From the NCBI RefSeq assembly GCF_003258945.1, contig NZ_QLIX01000018.1, positions 38,334 to 102,333 on the forward strand: a stretch of DNA of 64,000 nt, given 5' to 3'. A program made the position numbers and the translations under genes. Positions 7,524 to 16,799 of this stretch are shown here, one piece after another. Position 1 is the stretch's first letter. Every line of letters begins with the position of its first letter. Source of the stretch: Roseicella frigidaeris. GTDB taxonomy: Bacteria; Pseudomonadota; Alphaproteobacteria; Acetobacterales; Acetobacteraceae. Below the pieces are notes generated by a model, which was not told where the DNA came from, searched no databases, and worked only from the letters and a program-made list of their open reading frames with translations.

Positions 7524-8339
7524 GTGCCCCTGATCTGCTTCGCCTCGCCCAAGGGCGGCGTCGGCAAGACCACGCTCTGCGCCGCCATCGCCGTGCTGCT
7601 GCGCCAGCAGGGCCATCGGGTGCTGGCCCTCGACTGCGATCCGCAGAACGCGCTCCGCCTGCATTTCGGCGTGCCGTTCGACTACGAGCCGGGCTTCATG
7701 ACCGGGCTCGCCCAGGGCGTCGGCTGGCGCGAGGCGCTGGTCGAGACCGCCAGCGGCGTCCTGCTGCTGCCGCACGGCGCCACCGACATGCGCTCGGCGC
7801 TCGGCCTGGCGCAGGCGCTCGACCAGGCGCCGGCGCTGCTCACGGCGCCGCTGCAGGAGATGCTCGCCGACCCTGCGCTGGTCGTGCTCGCCGACCTGCC
7901 GCCCGGCCCCTCGACGGCGCTGCACCTGCTCGCCGCCCTGGCGCAGACCGTGCTCGTGATCCTGCTCGCCGATGCCGCGAGCGCCGCGCTGCTGCCCCAG
8001 CTCGCCGCCGGCAGCTTCTTCGGCCGCGGCACCGTCGCCGCCCTGCGGAACGCCCGGGTGCAGGTGGTGCTGAACCAGGTCGAGGCGGAGGACCCGCTCT
8101 CCACCGCGGTGTTCGACTGCGCCGACCAGACCCTCGGCCTCGGGCTCGTCGGCGCCGTCGCCCGCGACCGGCGGATCCCCCGCGCGCTGGCCGAGCGGCA
8201 GAGCCTCGCCGCCATGCCCGAGGAGAGCCCGGCGCTCGAGGATGTGCGCCACCTCGCCGGCTGCCTGGGCGCCGGCCTGCCGGCGCCGCGGCCCGCCGGG
8301 GCCGCCGAGGCCGGCCCGTGCTTCCAGGTGGCGTCGTGA
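7524..8339 (+). CDS. bcsQ: Cellulose biosynthesis protein BcsQ (ParA/MinD-like ATPase)
   Basis: The 271-residue protein starts MPLICFASPKGGVGKTTL, the deviant Walker A motif of MinD/ParA ATPases, and continues with LALDCDPQNALRLHFG, typical of BcsQ/YhjQ. Walker B is VVLADLPPGPS near residue 130. BcsQ localises or stabilises the cellulose synthase at the inner membrane. The start is GTG at 7524. The stop codon overlaps the GTG of the next gene (GTGA), which points to coupled translation with bcsAB. Confidence 0.92.
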   Translation: MPLICFASPKGGVGKTTLCAAIAVLLRQQGHRVLALDCDPQNALRLHFGVPFDYEPGFMTGLAQGVGWREALVETASGVLLLPHGATDMRSALGLAQALDQAPALLTAPLQEMLADPALVVLADLPPGPSTALHLLAALAQTVLVILLADAASAALLPQLAAGSFFGRGTVAALRNARVQVVLNQVEAEDPLSTAVFDCADQTLGLGLVGAVARDRRIPRALAERQSLAAMPEESPALEDVRHLAGCLGAGLPAPRPAGAAEAGPCFQVAS

Positions 8340-11300
8340 GCCGGGCGCGGGGATGGCGCGCCCTGCGGCGCCGGCCGGGCCGCGGCGCCCTGCGGCTGCG
8401 GCCGCTCGACCTTCTGGCCGCCCTGGCCGGCCTGTTGCTCGCGGCGGTGATCGTCAGCGTGCCGCTCTCGGCCTGGCAGCAGAGCTGCTTCGCCCTGGCC
8501 GGCATCGCCACGCTGCTGCTGCTGCGGCGCGTCCCGGGCCGGCGCGTCACCATGTTCCTCGCCGTCATCTCCTGCATCGTCTCGGTGCGCTACCTGGTCT
8601 GGCGCCTGACCGAGACGCTGGAGTTCGAGACGCCGCTGCAGCTGCTGCTCGGCAGCGGCCTCCTCCTCGCCGAGACCTACGCCGTCCTCACCCTGGCGCT
8701 CGGCTACCTGCAGACCGTGCATCCGCTCGAGCGCAAGCCGGTGCCGCTGCCCGCCGACCCCGACAGCTGGCCGGAGATCGACGTCTACATCCCGACCTAC
8801 AACGAGGCGATCGAGGTGGTACGGCCGACGGTGCTGGCGGCCATGGCGATGGACTGGCCGCGGCACAAGCTGAAGGTCTACATCCTCGATGACGGCCGGC
8901 GCCCCGAATTCCGCGCCTTCGCCGCCGCCGCGGGCGCCGGCTATGTCGTGCGCCCCGACAACAAGGGCGCCAAGGCCGGCAACATCAACCACGCGCTGAA
9001 GCTGACGCGCGGCGAATACGTCGTCATCTTCGACTGCGACCACATCCCGACGCGCGCCTTCCTGCAGATGACGCTCGGCTGGATGGTGCGCGACCCAAAG
9101 ATCTGCATGCTGCAGACGCCGCACCACTTCTACTCGCCCGATCCCTTCGAGCGGAACCTCGCCAACGGCCGCAAGGTGCCGAACGAGGGGCTGCTCTTCT
9201 ATGGCCGCGTGCAGCAGGGCAACGACCTCTGGAACGCCTCCTTCTTCTGCGGCTCCTGCGCCGTCATCCGCCGCATCGCGCTCGAGCAGGTGGGCGGCGT
9301 GCCGACGGAGACGGTGACGGAGGACGCGCATTGCGCGCTCCGCATGCAGCGCCTCGGCTGGCGCACCGCCTATCTGCGCCTGCCGCTCGCCGCCGGCCTG
9401 GCGACGGAGCGGCTGATGCTGCATATCGGCCAGCGCATGCGCTGGGCGCGCGGCATGATCCAGATCCTCAGGATCGAGAACCCGCTCCTCGCCTCCGGCC
9501 TCACCCTCTGGCAGCGGCTCTGCTACTTCATGGCGGCGAGCAGCTTCCTCTTCAGCCTGCCGCGGCTGATCTTCCTCACCTCGCCGCTCGCCTACCTGCT
9601 GCTCGGCGTGAACATCATCGCCGCCTCGCCGCTGGCGATCATCGCCTATGCCGGCCCGCACATGGTGCACTCCATCGCCACCAACAGCCGCATCACCGGC
9701 AACACCCGACACTCCTTCTGGAGCGAGATCTACGAGACCTCGCTCGCGGTGCACCTGCTGCCGGTGACGATCATGACCCTGCTCTCGCCGCGCAAGGGCA
9801 AGTTCAACGTCACCGCCAAGGGCGGCACCATCGCGAACGGCTATCTCGACTTCCGCGCCGTGGTGCCGAACCTGATCATGGCGGCGCTGCTCGGCCTCGG
9901 CCTCGGCGTCGGCATCCATGGCATCCTGACCAGCGGCGCCGACACGCTGCGGTTCCAGGCCTACCTGCTGAATTCGATCTGGGCGGCGCTCTGCCTGGTG
10001 CCCCTGCTCGCCAGCATCGCCGTCGGCCGCGAGCGCCCGCAGCTGCGCGAGAATGCCCGCGTGCCGGCGATCCTGCCGGCCCGGCTGCATCTCGAGGACG
10101 GCCGCGAGGTCGCGGCGGTGACGAGCGACCTCTCCCTCGGCGGCGGCGCCCTGACCGCCCCCCGCCCCACCGGGCTGCGGGACGGCGACCAGCTCCGCAT
10201 CAGCTTCGTCCTGCCGACCGAGCAGGTGACGGTGCCGGCCAAGGTCGTGAAGTGGGAGGGCGAGGCGGTGCACCTGATCTTCACCCCCGCCTCGCTCGCC
10301 GACGACGCCGCCATCGTGCGCACGGTCTTCGGCCGGGCCGATGCCTGGCTGGAGTGGGACGCCTTCCCGCTCGACCGGCCGCTGCGCGCCCTCCGCGCCG
10401 TGGTCGCCAGCACCTTCAACGTCTTCAGCGGCGGGCTGCGCTTCGATCTCCGCCGTCACGCCCCGAGCGGGAAACCCGCCCAGACCGAGCCCAAGGATCG
10501 CATGTCCGACATCCTCCCGCCGCGCTCGGAGCGGCTGCCGCCGGCGGCCGGCAAGGCCGCGGCGCTGCTGCTCTGCCTCCTCCTGCCCGCCGCCGCCGTG
10601 GCGCAGCCGCAGCCCCAACCCCTCGCGCAGTCCCTCGTGCAGCCCTTGGCGCAGCCCCTGGCGCCGGCCGCCGAGCCGCCCGCCGCCGCGCCCGATCCGT
10701 CGCGGCGGGTGACGCTGCGCCTCGGCCAGCTCGGCCTGCGCGGCCCGATGCAGCTGCGCGGCCTCTCGGACCTGCAGGGCCTGCTCTTCGGCCTGCGCGC
10801 CGAGGAGGTGGTGAGCGAGGCCCGGCTCGTCGTCATCGGCGGCGCCTCGCCCGCCCTGCTCCCCGGGCAGAGCGAGGTCAGCATCACCCTGAACGAGCAG
10901 GTGGTCGGCTCGATCCGGCCGAACCCGGCGCAGGCGAGCTTCGGCCCCCTCGAATTCCCCATCAACCCGGTCTTCTTCACCGACAGCAACCGGCTCAATT
11001 TCCGCTTCGCCGGCCGCTACACCACGGAGTGCAACGACCCGCTCTCCGGCCTGCTCTGGGCGAACATCTCCGACCTGTCGACGCTGCAGCTCACCATCGA
11101 GCGGCTGCCGCCGGTGCGCGACCTGGCGCGCCTGCCGCAGCCGCTCTTCGACGCCCGCATCGTGCACGAGCCGCTGACCCTGCCGGTGGTGCTGCCGGCC
11201 GAGCCGGGAAGCCCGCTGCTGCGCGCCGCCGCCGTCACCGCCTCCTGGTTCGCCCAGCTCGCCGACTATCGCGGCGCCCGCTTCCCGGTGCGCAACACGC

Positions 11301-12832
11301 TGCCGGAGCGGGGCGACGCGGTCCTGCTCCTCGCCGGCGCCGGCACCGAGCCGGTGGGGCTGGCCATGCCGCGCATCGACGGCCCGACGCTGGCCCTGCT
11401 GGCCAACCCGAACGACGCCATGGGCACGCTGCTCGTCGTCGCCGGCCGCAACGGCGCCGAGGCCGCCACCGCCGCCCTCGCCCTCGCCGCCGGCCGCAGC
11501 ACGCTGGCCGGGCCGATCGCCCAGGTCGAGGCGCCCCGCCTGCCGGCGCGCCAGCCCTACGACGCGCCGCGCTGGATCCCGACCGACCGCCCGGTGCGCT
11601 TCGGCGAGCTGGTCTCGGCGAGCGAACTGCAGGCCTCGGGCTATGCCCCCGGCCCGGTCCGCATCCCCTTCCGCACCGCGCCCGACCTCGTCACCTTCCG
11701 CAACCGCCCGCTCGGCATCGACATCGGCTTCCGCAACCCGCCGGCGCCGGTCATCGACCTCGCCGCGGCGCGGCTCGACGTCTCGATCGGCGACACCTAT
11801 CTCCGCAGCTTCCGCCTCGCCGACGAGGCGGGCTGGTCGCCCTGGCGCTGGCTGATGGCCCAGGCCAGCGCCGATGCCGGCCGGGCCGGCGGCCATCTCG
11901 GCCTGCCGCCCTACCTCGTCTTCGGCCAAAACGAGCTGCAGCTCCGCTTCGACATGCGCCCGCTCAGCCGCGGCGAATGCGCCGCGACGCCGGGCGACAT
12001 CCGCGCCAGCATCGACCCCGAGAGCAGCATCGACCTCTCGCGCGCGCACCGCTTCGCCCGGCTGCCGAACCTCGCGCATTTCGCCAGCGCCGGCTTCCCC
12101 TACACCCGCCTCGCCGATCTCTCCGACACCGGCTTCGTCCTGCCGGACCGGCCGAACCCGGTGGAGATCTCGGCCTTCCTCAACCTCGTCGGCCAGCTCG
12201 CCGCCCAGGTCGGCCTGCCCGCGACCGGCCTGGCGGTGGCGAGCACGAGCCAGATGCAGCAGGTGGCGACGCGCGAGCTGATCGCCATCGGCGCCCTCGG
12301 CCAGCTCGGCCCGCTGCGCCCGCTGCTGCGGGACGCGCCGGTGCGGCTGGAGGGCGAGCGGCTGACCGTCAGCGTCCCGGATGCGCTGCAGACGCTCGGC
12401 GCCCTCGTCCTCGGCGGCCCCTCGCGCTCCGAGCGGGCCAGCGCCTCGGCCCTGCTCGCCCATGCGCATGAGGGGATGGGCACGCTGATGGGCTTCGAAT
12501 CGCCGCTGCAGGCCGGCAAGTCGCTGCTCGTCGTCACCGGCGCCACGCCGGCGGCGGTCGAGGCGATGGTCGCGGCGCTGCGCGACCCGGCCCAGCTGCC
12601 GCGCATCCAGGGCGACCTCGCCGTGCTGAACGGCGAGCAGGTCAGCAGCTTCCGCACCGGCCCGACCTACGACGCCGGCCGGCTGCCCTTCTGGCTCTGG
12701 CCGCAGCGCTGGTTCGGCAACAGCCCGTTCTGGCTGCTGGCCCTGCTGGTGGCGAGCGGGCTGCTGCTCGGCCTGACGGCGCATGCGGCGCTGCGCCGCC
12801 GCGCCATCCTGCGCCTGCGGGGGAAGATCTGA
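8336..12832 (+). CDS. bcsAB: Fused cellulose synthase BcsA-BcsB, 1498 aa
   Basis: One frame encodes both synthase subunits. Residues 1 to about 720 are BcsA: N-terminal membrane helices, a GT2 glycosyltransferase core with DCD (233-235), TED (328-330) and QRMRW (366-370), more helices, and a PilZ c-di-GMP site (R571/R575 and DLSLGG 598-603). Methionine 723 starts a second signal sequence (AAALLLCLLLPAAAVAQ), after which the BcsB periplasmic protein runs to a single C-terminal anchor (PFWLLALLVASGLLLGLTAHAAL). The enzyme polymerises UDP-glucose into beta-1,4-glucan when c-di-GMP is bound. The same fusion (AcsAB) is known in Komagataeibacter, where the product is cleaved. The internal ATG at 10502 has a weak AAGGA before it, so separate BcsB translation is also possible. 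The GTG start overlaps the bcsQ stop. Confidence 0.95.
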   Translation: MSRARGWRALRRRPGRGALRLRPLDLLAALAGLLLAAVIVSVPLSAWQQSCFALAGIATLLLLRRVPGRRVTMFLAVISCIVSVRYLVWRLTETLEFETPLQLLLGSGLLLAETYAVLTLALGYLQTVHPLERKPVPLPADPDSWPEIDVYIPTYNEAIEVVRPTVLAAMAMDWPRHKLKVYILDDGRRPEFRAFAAAAGAGYVVRPDNKGAKAGNINHALKLTRGEYVVIFDCDHIPTRAFLQMTLGWMVRDPKICMLQTPHHFYSPDPFERNLANGRKVPNEGLLFYGRVQQGNDLWNASFFCGSCAVIRRIALEQVGGVPTETVTEDAHCALRMQRLGWRTAYLRLPLAAGLATERLMLHIGQRMRWARGMIQILRIENPLLASGLTLWQRLCYFMAASSFLFSLPRLIFLTSPLAYLLLGVNIIAASPLAIIAYAGPHMVHSIATNSRITGNTRHSFWSEIYETSLAVHLLPVTIMTLLSPRKGKFNVTAKGGTIANGYLDFRAVVPNLIMAALLGLGLGVGIHGILTSGADTLRFQAYLLNSIWAALCLVPLLASIAVGRERPQLRENARVPAILPARLHLEDGREVAAVTSDLSLGGGALTAPRPTGLRDGDQLRISFVLPTEQVTVPAKVVKWEGEAVHLIFTPASLADDAAIVRTVFGRADAWLEWDAFPLDRPLRALRAVVASTFNVFSGGLRFDLRRHAPSGKPAQTEPKDRMSDILPPRSERLPPAAGKAAALLLCLLLPAAAVAQPQPQPLAQSLVQPLAQPLAPAAEPPAAAPDPSRRVTLRLGQLGLRGPMQLRGLSDLQGLLFGLRAEEVVSEARLVVIGGASPALLPGQSEVSITLNEQVVGSIRPNPAQASFGPLEFPINPVFFTDSNRLNFRFAGRYTTECNDPLSGLLWANISDLSTLQLTIERLPPVRDLARLPQPLFDARIVHEPLTLPVVLPAEPGSPLLRAAAVTASWFAQLADYRGARFPVRNTLPERGDAVLLLAGAGTEPVGLAMPRIDGPTLALLANPNDAMGTLLVVAGRNGAEAATAALALAAGRSTLAGPIAQVEAPRLPARQPYDAPRWIPTDRPVRFGELVSASELQASGYAPGPVRIPFRTAPDLVTFRNRPLGIDIGFRNPPAPVIDLAAARLDVSIGDTYLRSFRLADEAGWSPWRWLMAQASADAGRAGGHLGLPPYLVFGQNELQLRFDMRPLSRGECAATPGDIRASIDPESSIDLSRAHRFARLPNLAHFASAGFPYTRLADLSDTGFVLPDRPNPVEISAFLNLVGQLAAQVGLPATGLAVASTSQMQQVATRELIAIGALGQLGPLRPLLRDAPVRLEGERLTVSVPDALQTLGALVLGGPSRSERASASALLAHAHEGMGTLMGFESPLQAGKSLLVVTGATPAAVEAMVAALRDPAQLPRIQGDLAVLNGEQVSSFRTGPTYDAGRLPFWLWPQRWFGNSPFWLLALLVASGLLLGLTAHAALRRRAILRLRGKI

Positions 12833-15800
12833 TGCCCGCCTCGACCCGCAGCCATCTCGCCGCCGCCCTCGCCGCCGCGCTCGGCCTCGGCCCCGCCGCC
12901 GGTCTCGCCCAGGAGGGCGGCCAGGGGAGCGGCGCCATCGCCGCCCTGCTGCGCCAGGCGGCCTTCTGGCAGGAGCAGAGCCGCTTCGACATGGCGCTCG
13001 GCGGCTACGAGCGCGTGCTGGCGGTCGAGCCCGACAACGCCGCGGCGCTGGCCGGCGCCGCCCGGGCGGCGGCGGGCCTGGGCAACGCGCAGCGCGCCGG
13101 CGGCTATCTCGCCCGGCTGCGGCAGCGCGACCCGGCGGATGCGCGCATCGCCGAGATCGAGGCGGCGCTGCGGGCCAGCCGCATCGACCCCGGGGCGCTG
13201 GCCGAGGCCAGGCGGCTCGGCCGCGAGGGCCGCGCCGCCGAGGCCATCGCCCGCTACCGGACGCTCTTCGGCGCCGAGGGGCCGCCGCCCGAGAGCGCGA
13301 TCGAATACTACCAGACCCTGGCCGGCACGCCGGCCGGCTACGAGGAGGCGCGCACCCGGCTGACCGCCCTCGCCGCCCGCTCGCCCAATGATGCCCGGCT
13401 GCAGCTCGCCCTGGCCGAGGTGCTGACCTACCGCGCCGGCAACCGCGCCGAGGGGATCGAGCGGCTGCGCGGCCTCGCCGACCGGCCGGAGCTGGCCGAG
13501 GCGGCGACCCGCGCCTGGCGGCAGGCGGTGCTCTGGCAGGGCACCGATCCCGTCGCCCGGCCGGCGGTCGAGGCCTTCCTCGCCCGCTTCCCCGAGGATG
13601 AGGCGATGCGCCGCCGCCTCGCCGAGCTGCGCGAGGCCCGCCCGGCCATCACCCAGGGCGACCAGGCGCGCATCCGCGGCTTCGAGGAGCTGAACGGCAA
13701 CCGGCTGCGCGAGGCCGAGCGCGGCTTTGCCGACGCCCTGGCGGTGAAGCCCGAGGATGCCGATGCGCTGGCCGGCCTTGGCGTGGTGCGGCTGCGCGAG
13801 GGCCGCGCCGCCGAGGCGAAGACGCTGATCGAGCGCGCCCTGGCCATCGCGCCGGAGCAGCGGCCGCATTGGGGCGCGGCGCTCGATGGCGCGGGCTATG
13901 CGGTCGGGCTGCAGGAAGGCCGGGCCGCGCTCGCCCGCAACGATCTCGACGCGGCGGAGACGCTGTTGCGCGAGGCGGTCGCCCGCGAGGTGCCGGACCG
14001 CGCCGATGCCGAGGCGCTGCTCGGCGAGGTGCTGCTGCGCCGCGGCGACGCCACCGCCGCCGAGACCCGGTTCCGCGCCGCCCTCACCCGGAGGCCGGAT
14101 TTCGGCGCCGCCATGGCCGGGCTGCAACGCGCGCTGCGCGCCCAGGGCCGGGTCGCCGAGGCCGACCGGCTGCGGCCGCCGGGCGGCCCCGCCAGCCCCG
14201 GCGCGGCGCGGGCCGCCTCGCTGCGCGCCAGCGCCGAGCGCACCACCGACCTCGCCGCCCGGGCGGCGCTGCTGCGCCAGGCCCTGGAGGCCGAGCCGGG
14301 CAACCCTTGGGTGCGGCTCGACCTGGCGCGGGTGCTGACGCGCCAGGGCGAGGCGGCCGCGGCGCGGTCGCTGGTGGAGGAGCGCCTCGGTGGCCGCGCG
14401 GATGCCGATTCGCTGCATGCCGCGGCGCTGCTCGCCGAGGAGCAGGGGCGCAACGGCGATGTCGTGGCCCTGCTCGGGCGGGTGCCGGCGGGGCAGCGCC
14501 CGGCGGCGATGAACGCCCTGCTCGCCCGCGCCCGCACCGTCGACGAGGTGCAGCAGGTCGCCGGAGCCGCCGGCGCGCTGCGCAGCCCGGAGATCCGCCA
14601 GCGCCTGCTGGCGATGGCCAGCCGGCGCGACCCGAGCGGCGCCACCGCCGCCGCGGTGATCCGCGCCTTCGGCGCGACGGGGAATGCCGGCGGCGCGGCG
14701 GAGGCCGCCCGGCTGGCGCTCGCGGTGAATGCCGATGCCTCGCCGACGGCGCGGCTGGCGATCGCCGGCGCCCTGCTCGCCGCCGGCAACAGCGCCGAGG
14801 CCGAGACCCAGGCGCGGCTGCTCGGCGCCGATCCGCGGCTGACCGCGGAGCAGCGGCGCGAGCTGGCCACGCTGCGGGCGGGCAGCGCCATCCGCACCGC
14901 CGACCGGCTGAACGAGGAGGGCCAGCAGGCGCAGGCCTATGACCAGCTCGCCCCGTTGCTTGCCGCCGATCCGGAGAATCCCAGCATCCGCCTCGCCCTG
15001 GCGCGGCTGCACAACGGCGCGCGGCAGCCGGAGGAGGCGCGGCGCATCGCCGAGGCGGTGCTGGCGCGCGACCCGCGCAACCTCGAGGCGCGGATGACGG
15101 CGGCCGATGCCGCGATCCTCGCCGGCGACCGGGCGCGGGCGGAATCGCTGCTGGAGGAGGCGCTCGCCCTGCATCCGATGGATGCGCGGGTGAAGCTGAT
15201 GGAAGCGCGCATCGCCCGCGCCTCGGGCAACGACCGGCGGGCGATGCGGGCGCTGCGCGAGGCGCAGGAGCTGCGCCGCATCCAGCTCGGCCAGATGCGC
15301 CCCGAGGGCGCCGGGGAGACGGCCGGCCTCGCCGCGCCCAACCCCTTCCTGCGCCAGGTCTCCTTCGGCAGCAGCGCCACCGCGCCTTCGAGCGCCGGGC
15401 TCGGCGCGCCGCCGCTGCGCGACCAGGTCTCGCTCGACATCGCGCGCGAGCTCGCCTCGGTGCAGGAGGAGGGGGCGAGCCGGCTGCAGGGCGGCGTCGC
15501 GCTGCGCAGCCGCTCCGGCACGGCCGGCCTCGACCGGCTGCAGGAATTCTCGGCGCCGCTCGAGGCCTCGATCCGCTCCGAGACGCTGAACGGGCGCATC
15601 GTGGCGCGCGCGACGCCGGTGACGGTCAGCACCGGCAGCCTCAGCGCCGATGCCGACAGCCTGCGGCGCTTCGGCAGCAACGCGCTCAACCCGGGCGCCG
15701 CGGCGCGGCCGCGCGAGGATGCCAGCGGCGTCGGCCTCGGCCTCGCCTACCAACGGCCGAATTTCACCCTCGATGCCGGCACCACGCCGCTCGGCTTCCT

Positions 15801-16560
15801 CAAGGAGAACATGTTGGGCGGCGTGGAATTCGCGCCGCTGCTGAACGACAGCCTGCGGCTGCGGGTGACCGGCGAGCGGCGCGCGGTGACCGACAGCCTG
15901 CTCTCCTGGGGCGGCCAGCGGGATCCGCTGAGCGGCCGCAGCTGGGGCGGCGTGACGCGCACCGGCGGGCGGGCGCAGCTCGAATACACGACCGGTCCCG
16001 TCACCCTCTACGGCGGCGGCGGCTGGGCGAGCTTCGATGGCAGCGGCGTCGCCGACAACAGCCGCGTCGAGGCCGGCGCCGGCTTCTCCTATGCCGTGCT
16101 GCGCAAGCCGGGCGAGGAGCTGACCAGCGGGCTCGACCTGGTGTATTTCGGCTACGACAAGAACCTGCGCTACTTCACGCTCGGCCAGGGCGGGTATTTC
16201 AGCCCGCAATCCTTCACCGCCGTGAACATCCCGGTCGACTACCGCGCGCGCTGGGGCGAGCTCGACTACCGGGTCGGCGGCTCCCTCGGCTACACCAACT
16301 GGCACGAGAGCAACGCGCCGCTCTTTCCGAACGACCGGGGCCTGCAGCGCTCGCTCGAGGCGCAGGCGGCGGGCGACCCGACGCTCAGCACGCATTACAA
16401 CGGGCAGACGCGCAACGGCGTCATCGGCGGCGTGCGGCTGGACGGCAGCTATCCGCTGACCGATTCGCTGCAGATCGGCGGCACGCTGCGCTACGACCGG
16501 GCGGCGAACTGGAACGAGACGCGGGCCATGGTCTATCTGCGGCAGCGGCTGGGGCCCTAA
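12832..16560 (+). CDS. bcsC: Cellulose synthase outer-membrane subunit BcsC
   Basis: The 1242-residue protein has a signal peptide (cleavage likely after LGPAAGLAQ), about 900 residues of tetratricopeptide repeats (for example AAFWQEQSRFDMALGGYERVLAVEPDN) and a C-terminal BCSC domain of about 340 residues that forms the outer-membrane beta-barrel (YFTLGQGGYFSPQSFTAVN and ending YLRQRLGP). It exports the glucan chain across the periplasm and outer membrane. The ATG overlaps the bcsAB stop (TGATG), so the three synthase genes are coupled. bcsD and bcsZ are not in this window. Confidence 0.95.
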   Translation: MPASTRSHLAAALAAALGLGPAAGLAQEGGQGSGAIAALLRQAAFWQEQSRFDMALGGYERVLAVEPDNAAALAGAARAAAGLGNAQRAGGYLARLRQRDPADARIAEIEAALRASRIDPGALAEARRLGREGRAAEAIARYRTLFGAEGPPPESAIEYYQTLAGTPAGYEEARTRLTALAARSPNDARLQLALAEVLTYRAGNRAEGIERLRGLADRPELAEAATRAWRQAVLWQGTDPVARPAVEAFLARFPEDEAMRRRLAELREARPAITQGDQARIRGFEELNGNRLREAERGFADALAVKPEDADALAGLGVVRLREGRAAEAKTLIERALAIAPEQRPHWGAALDGAGYAVGLQEGRAALARNDLDAAETLLREAVAREVPDRADAEALLGEVLLRRGDATAAETRFRAALTRRPDFGAAMAGLQRALRAQGRVAEADRLRPPGGPASPGAARAASLRASAERTTDLAARAALLRQALEAEPGNPWVRLDLARVLTRQGEAAAARSLVEERLGGRADADSLHAAALLAEEQGRNGDVVALLGRVPAGQRPAAMNALLARARTVDEVQQVAGAAGALRSPEIRQRLLAMASRRDPSGATAAAVIRAFGATGNAGGAAEAARLALAVNADASPTARLAIAGALLAAGNSAEAETQARLLGADPRLTAEQRRELATLRAGSAIRTADRLNEEGQQAQAYDQLAPLLAADPENPSIRLALARLHNGARQPEEARRIAEAVLARDPRNLEARMTAADAAILAGDRARAESLLEEALALHPMDARVKLMEARIARASGNDRRAMRALREAQELRRIQLGQMRPEGAGETAGLAAPNPFLRQVSFGSSATAPSSAGLGAPPLRDQVSLDIARELASVQEEGASRLQGGVALRSRSGTAGLDRLQEFSAPLEASIRSETLNGRIVARATPVTVSTGSLSADADSLRRFGSNALNPGAAARPREDASGVGLGLAYQRPNFTLDAGTTPLGFLKENMLGGVEFAPLLNDSLRLRVTGERRAVTDSLLSWGGQRDPLSGRSWGGVTRTGGRAQLEYTTGPVTLYGGGGWASFDGSGVADNSRVEAGAGFSYAVLRKPGEELTSGLDLVYFGYDKNLRYFTLGQGGYFSPQSFTAVNIPVDYRARWGELDYRVGGSLGYTNWHESNAPLFPNDRGLQRSLEAQAAGDPTLSTHYNGQTRNGVIGGVRLDGSYPLTDSLQIGGTLRYDRAANWNETRAMVYLRQRLGP

Positions 16561-16565
16561 GGTAT

Positions 16566-16695
16566 TCCCCACGACGTCGCTGCGCGTCGTCGCGGGGGCC
16601 CCGAGAGACATCCCCACGACGTCGCTGTGCGCCGTCGCGGGAACCCCGAGAGACATCCCCATGACGTCGCTGCGCGCCGTCGCGGGGGCCCCGTG
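16566..16695. repeat. 45-bp tandem repeat, three copies, after bcsC
   Basis: Units beginning CCCCACGACGTCGCTGCG recur with a period of exactly 45 bases (anchors at 16571, 16616 and 16661). They differ at a few positions and each holds GGGGCCCC-like and GTCGC/GCGAC complementary pieces. No reading frame is suggested. They lie in the gap between convergent bcsC and iclR. Confidence 0.85.
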
Positions 16696-16724
16696 ATTCG
16701 CCTCGGGCCCAGGATGCGTCACAG

Positions 16725-16749
16725 CCTGCCGCGGCCAAGCCGCGGCAGG
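16725..16749. terminator. Hairpin between convergent bcsC and IclR genes
   Basis: CCTGCCGCGG and CCGCGGCAGG form perfect 10-bp arms around CCAAG. It is placed where either converging transcript would end, but there is no T run on either strand. Confidence 0.5.
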
Positions 16750-16799
16750 GCAACGGCAGGCGACAGGTTGGGGCGGATCGCCATCGGGGCGATGCGGCG

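Noticed and set aside
16566..16695. CRISPR array
   Set aside because: The 45-bp units are directly joined without unique spacers, number only three, and no cas genes are near.
7682..16722. Very long open frames on the minus strand opposite bcsAB and bcsC
   Set aside because: They are antisense shadows created by GC-rich third positions; their translations are Ala/Arg/Gly-rich with no domain, and the plus-strand genes are certain.
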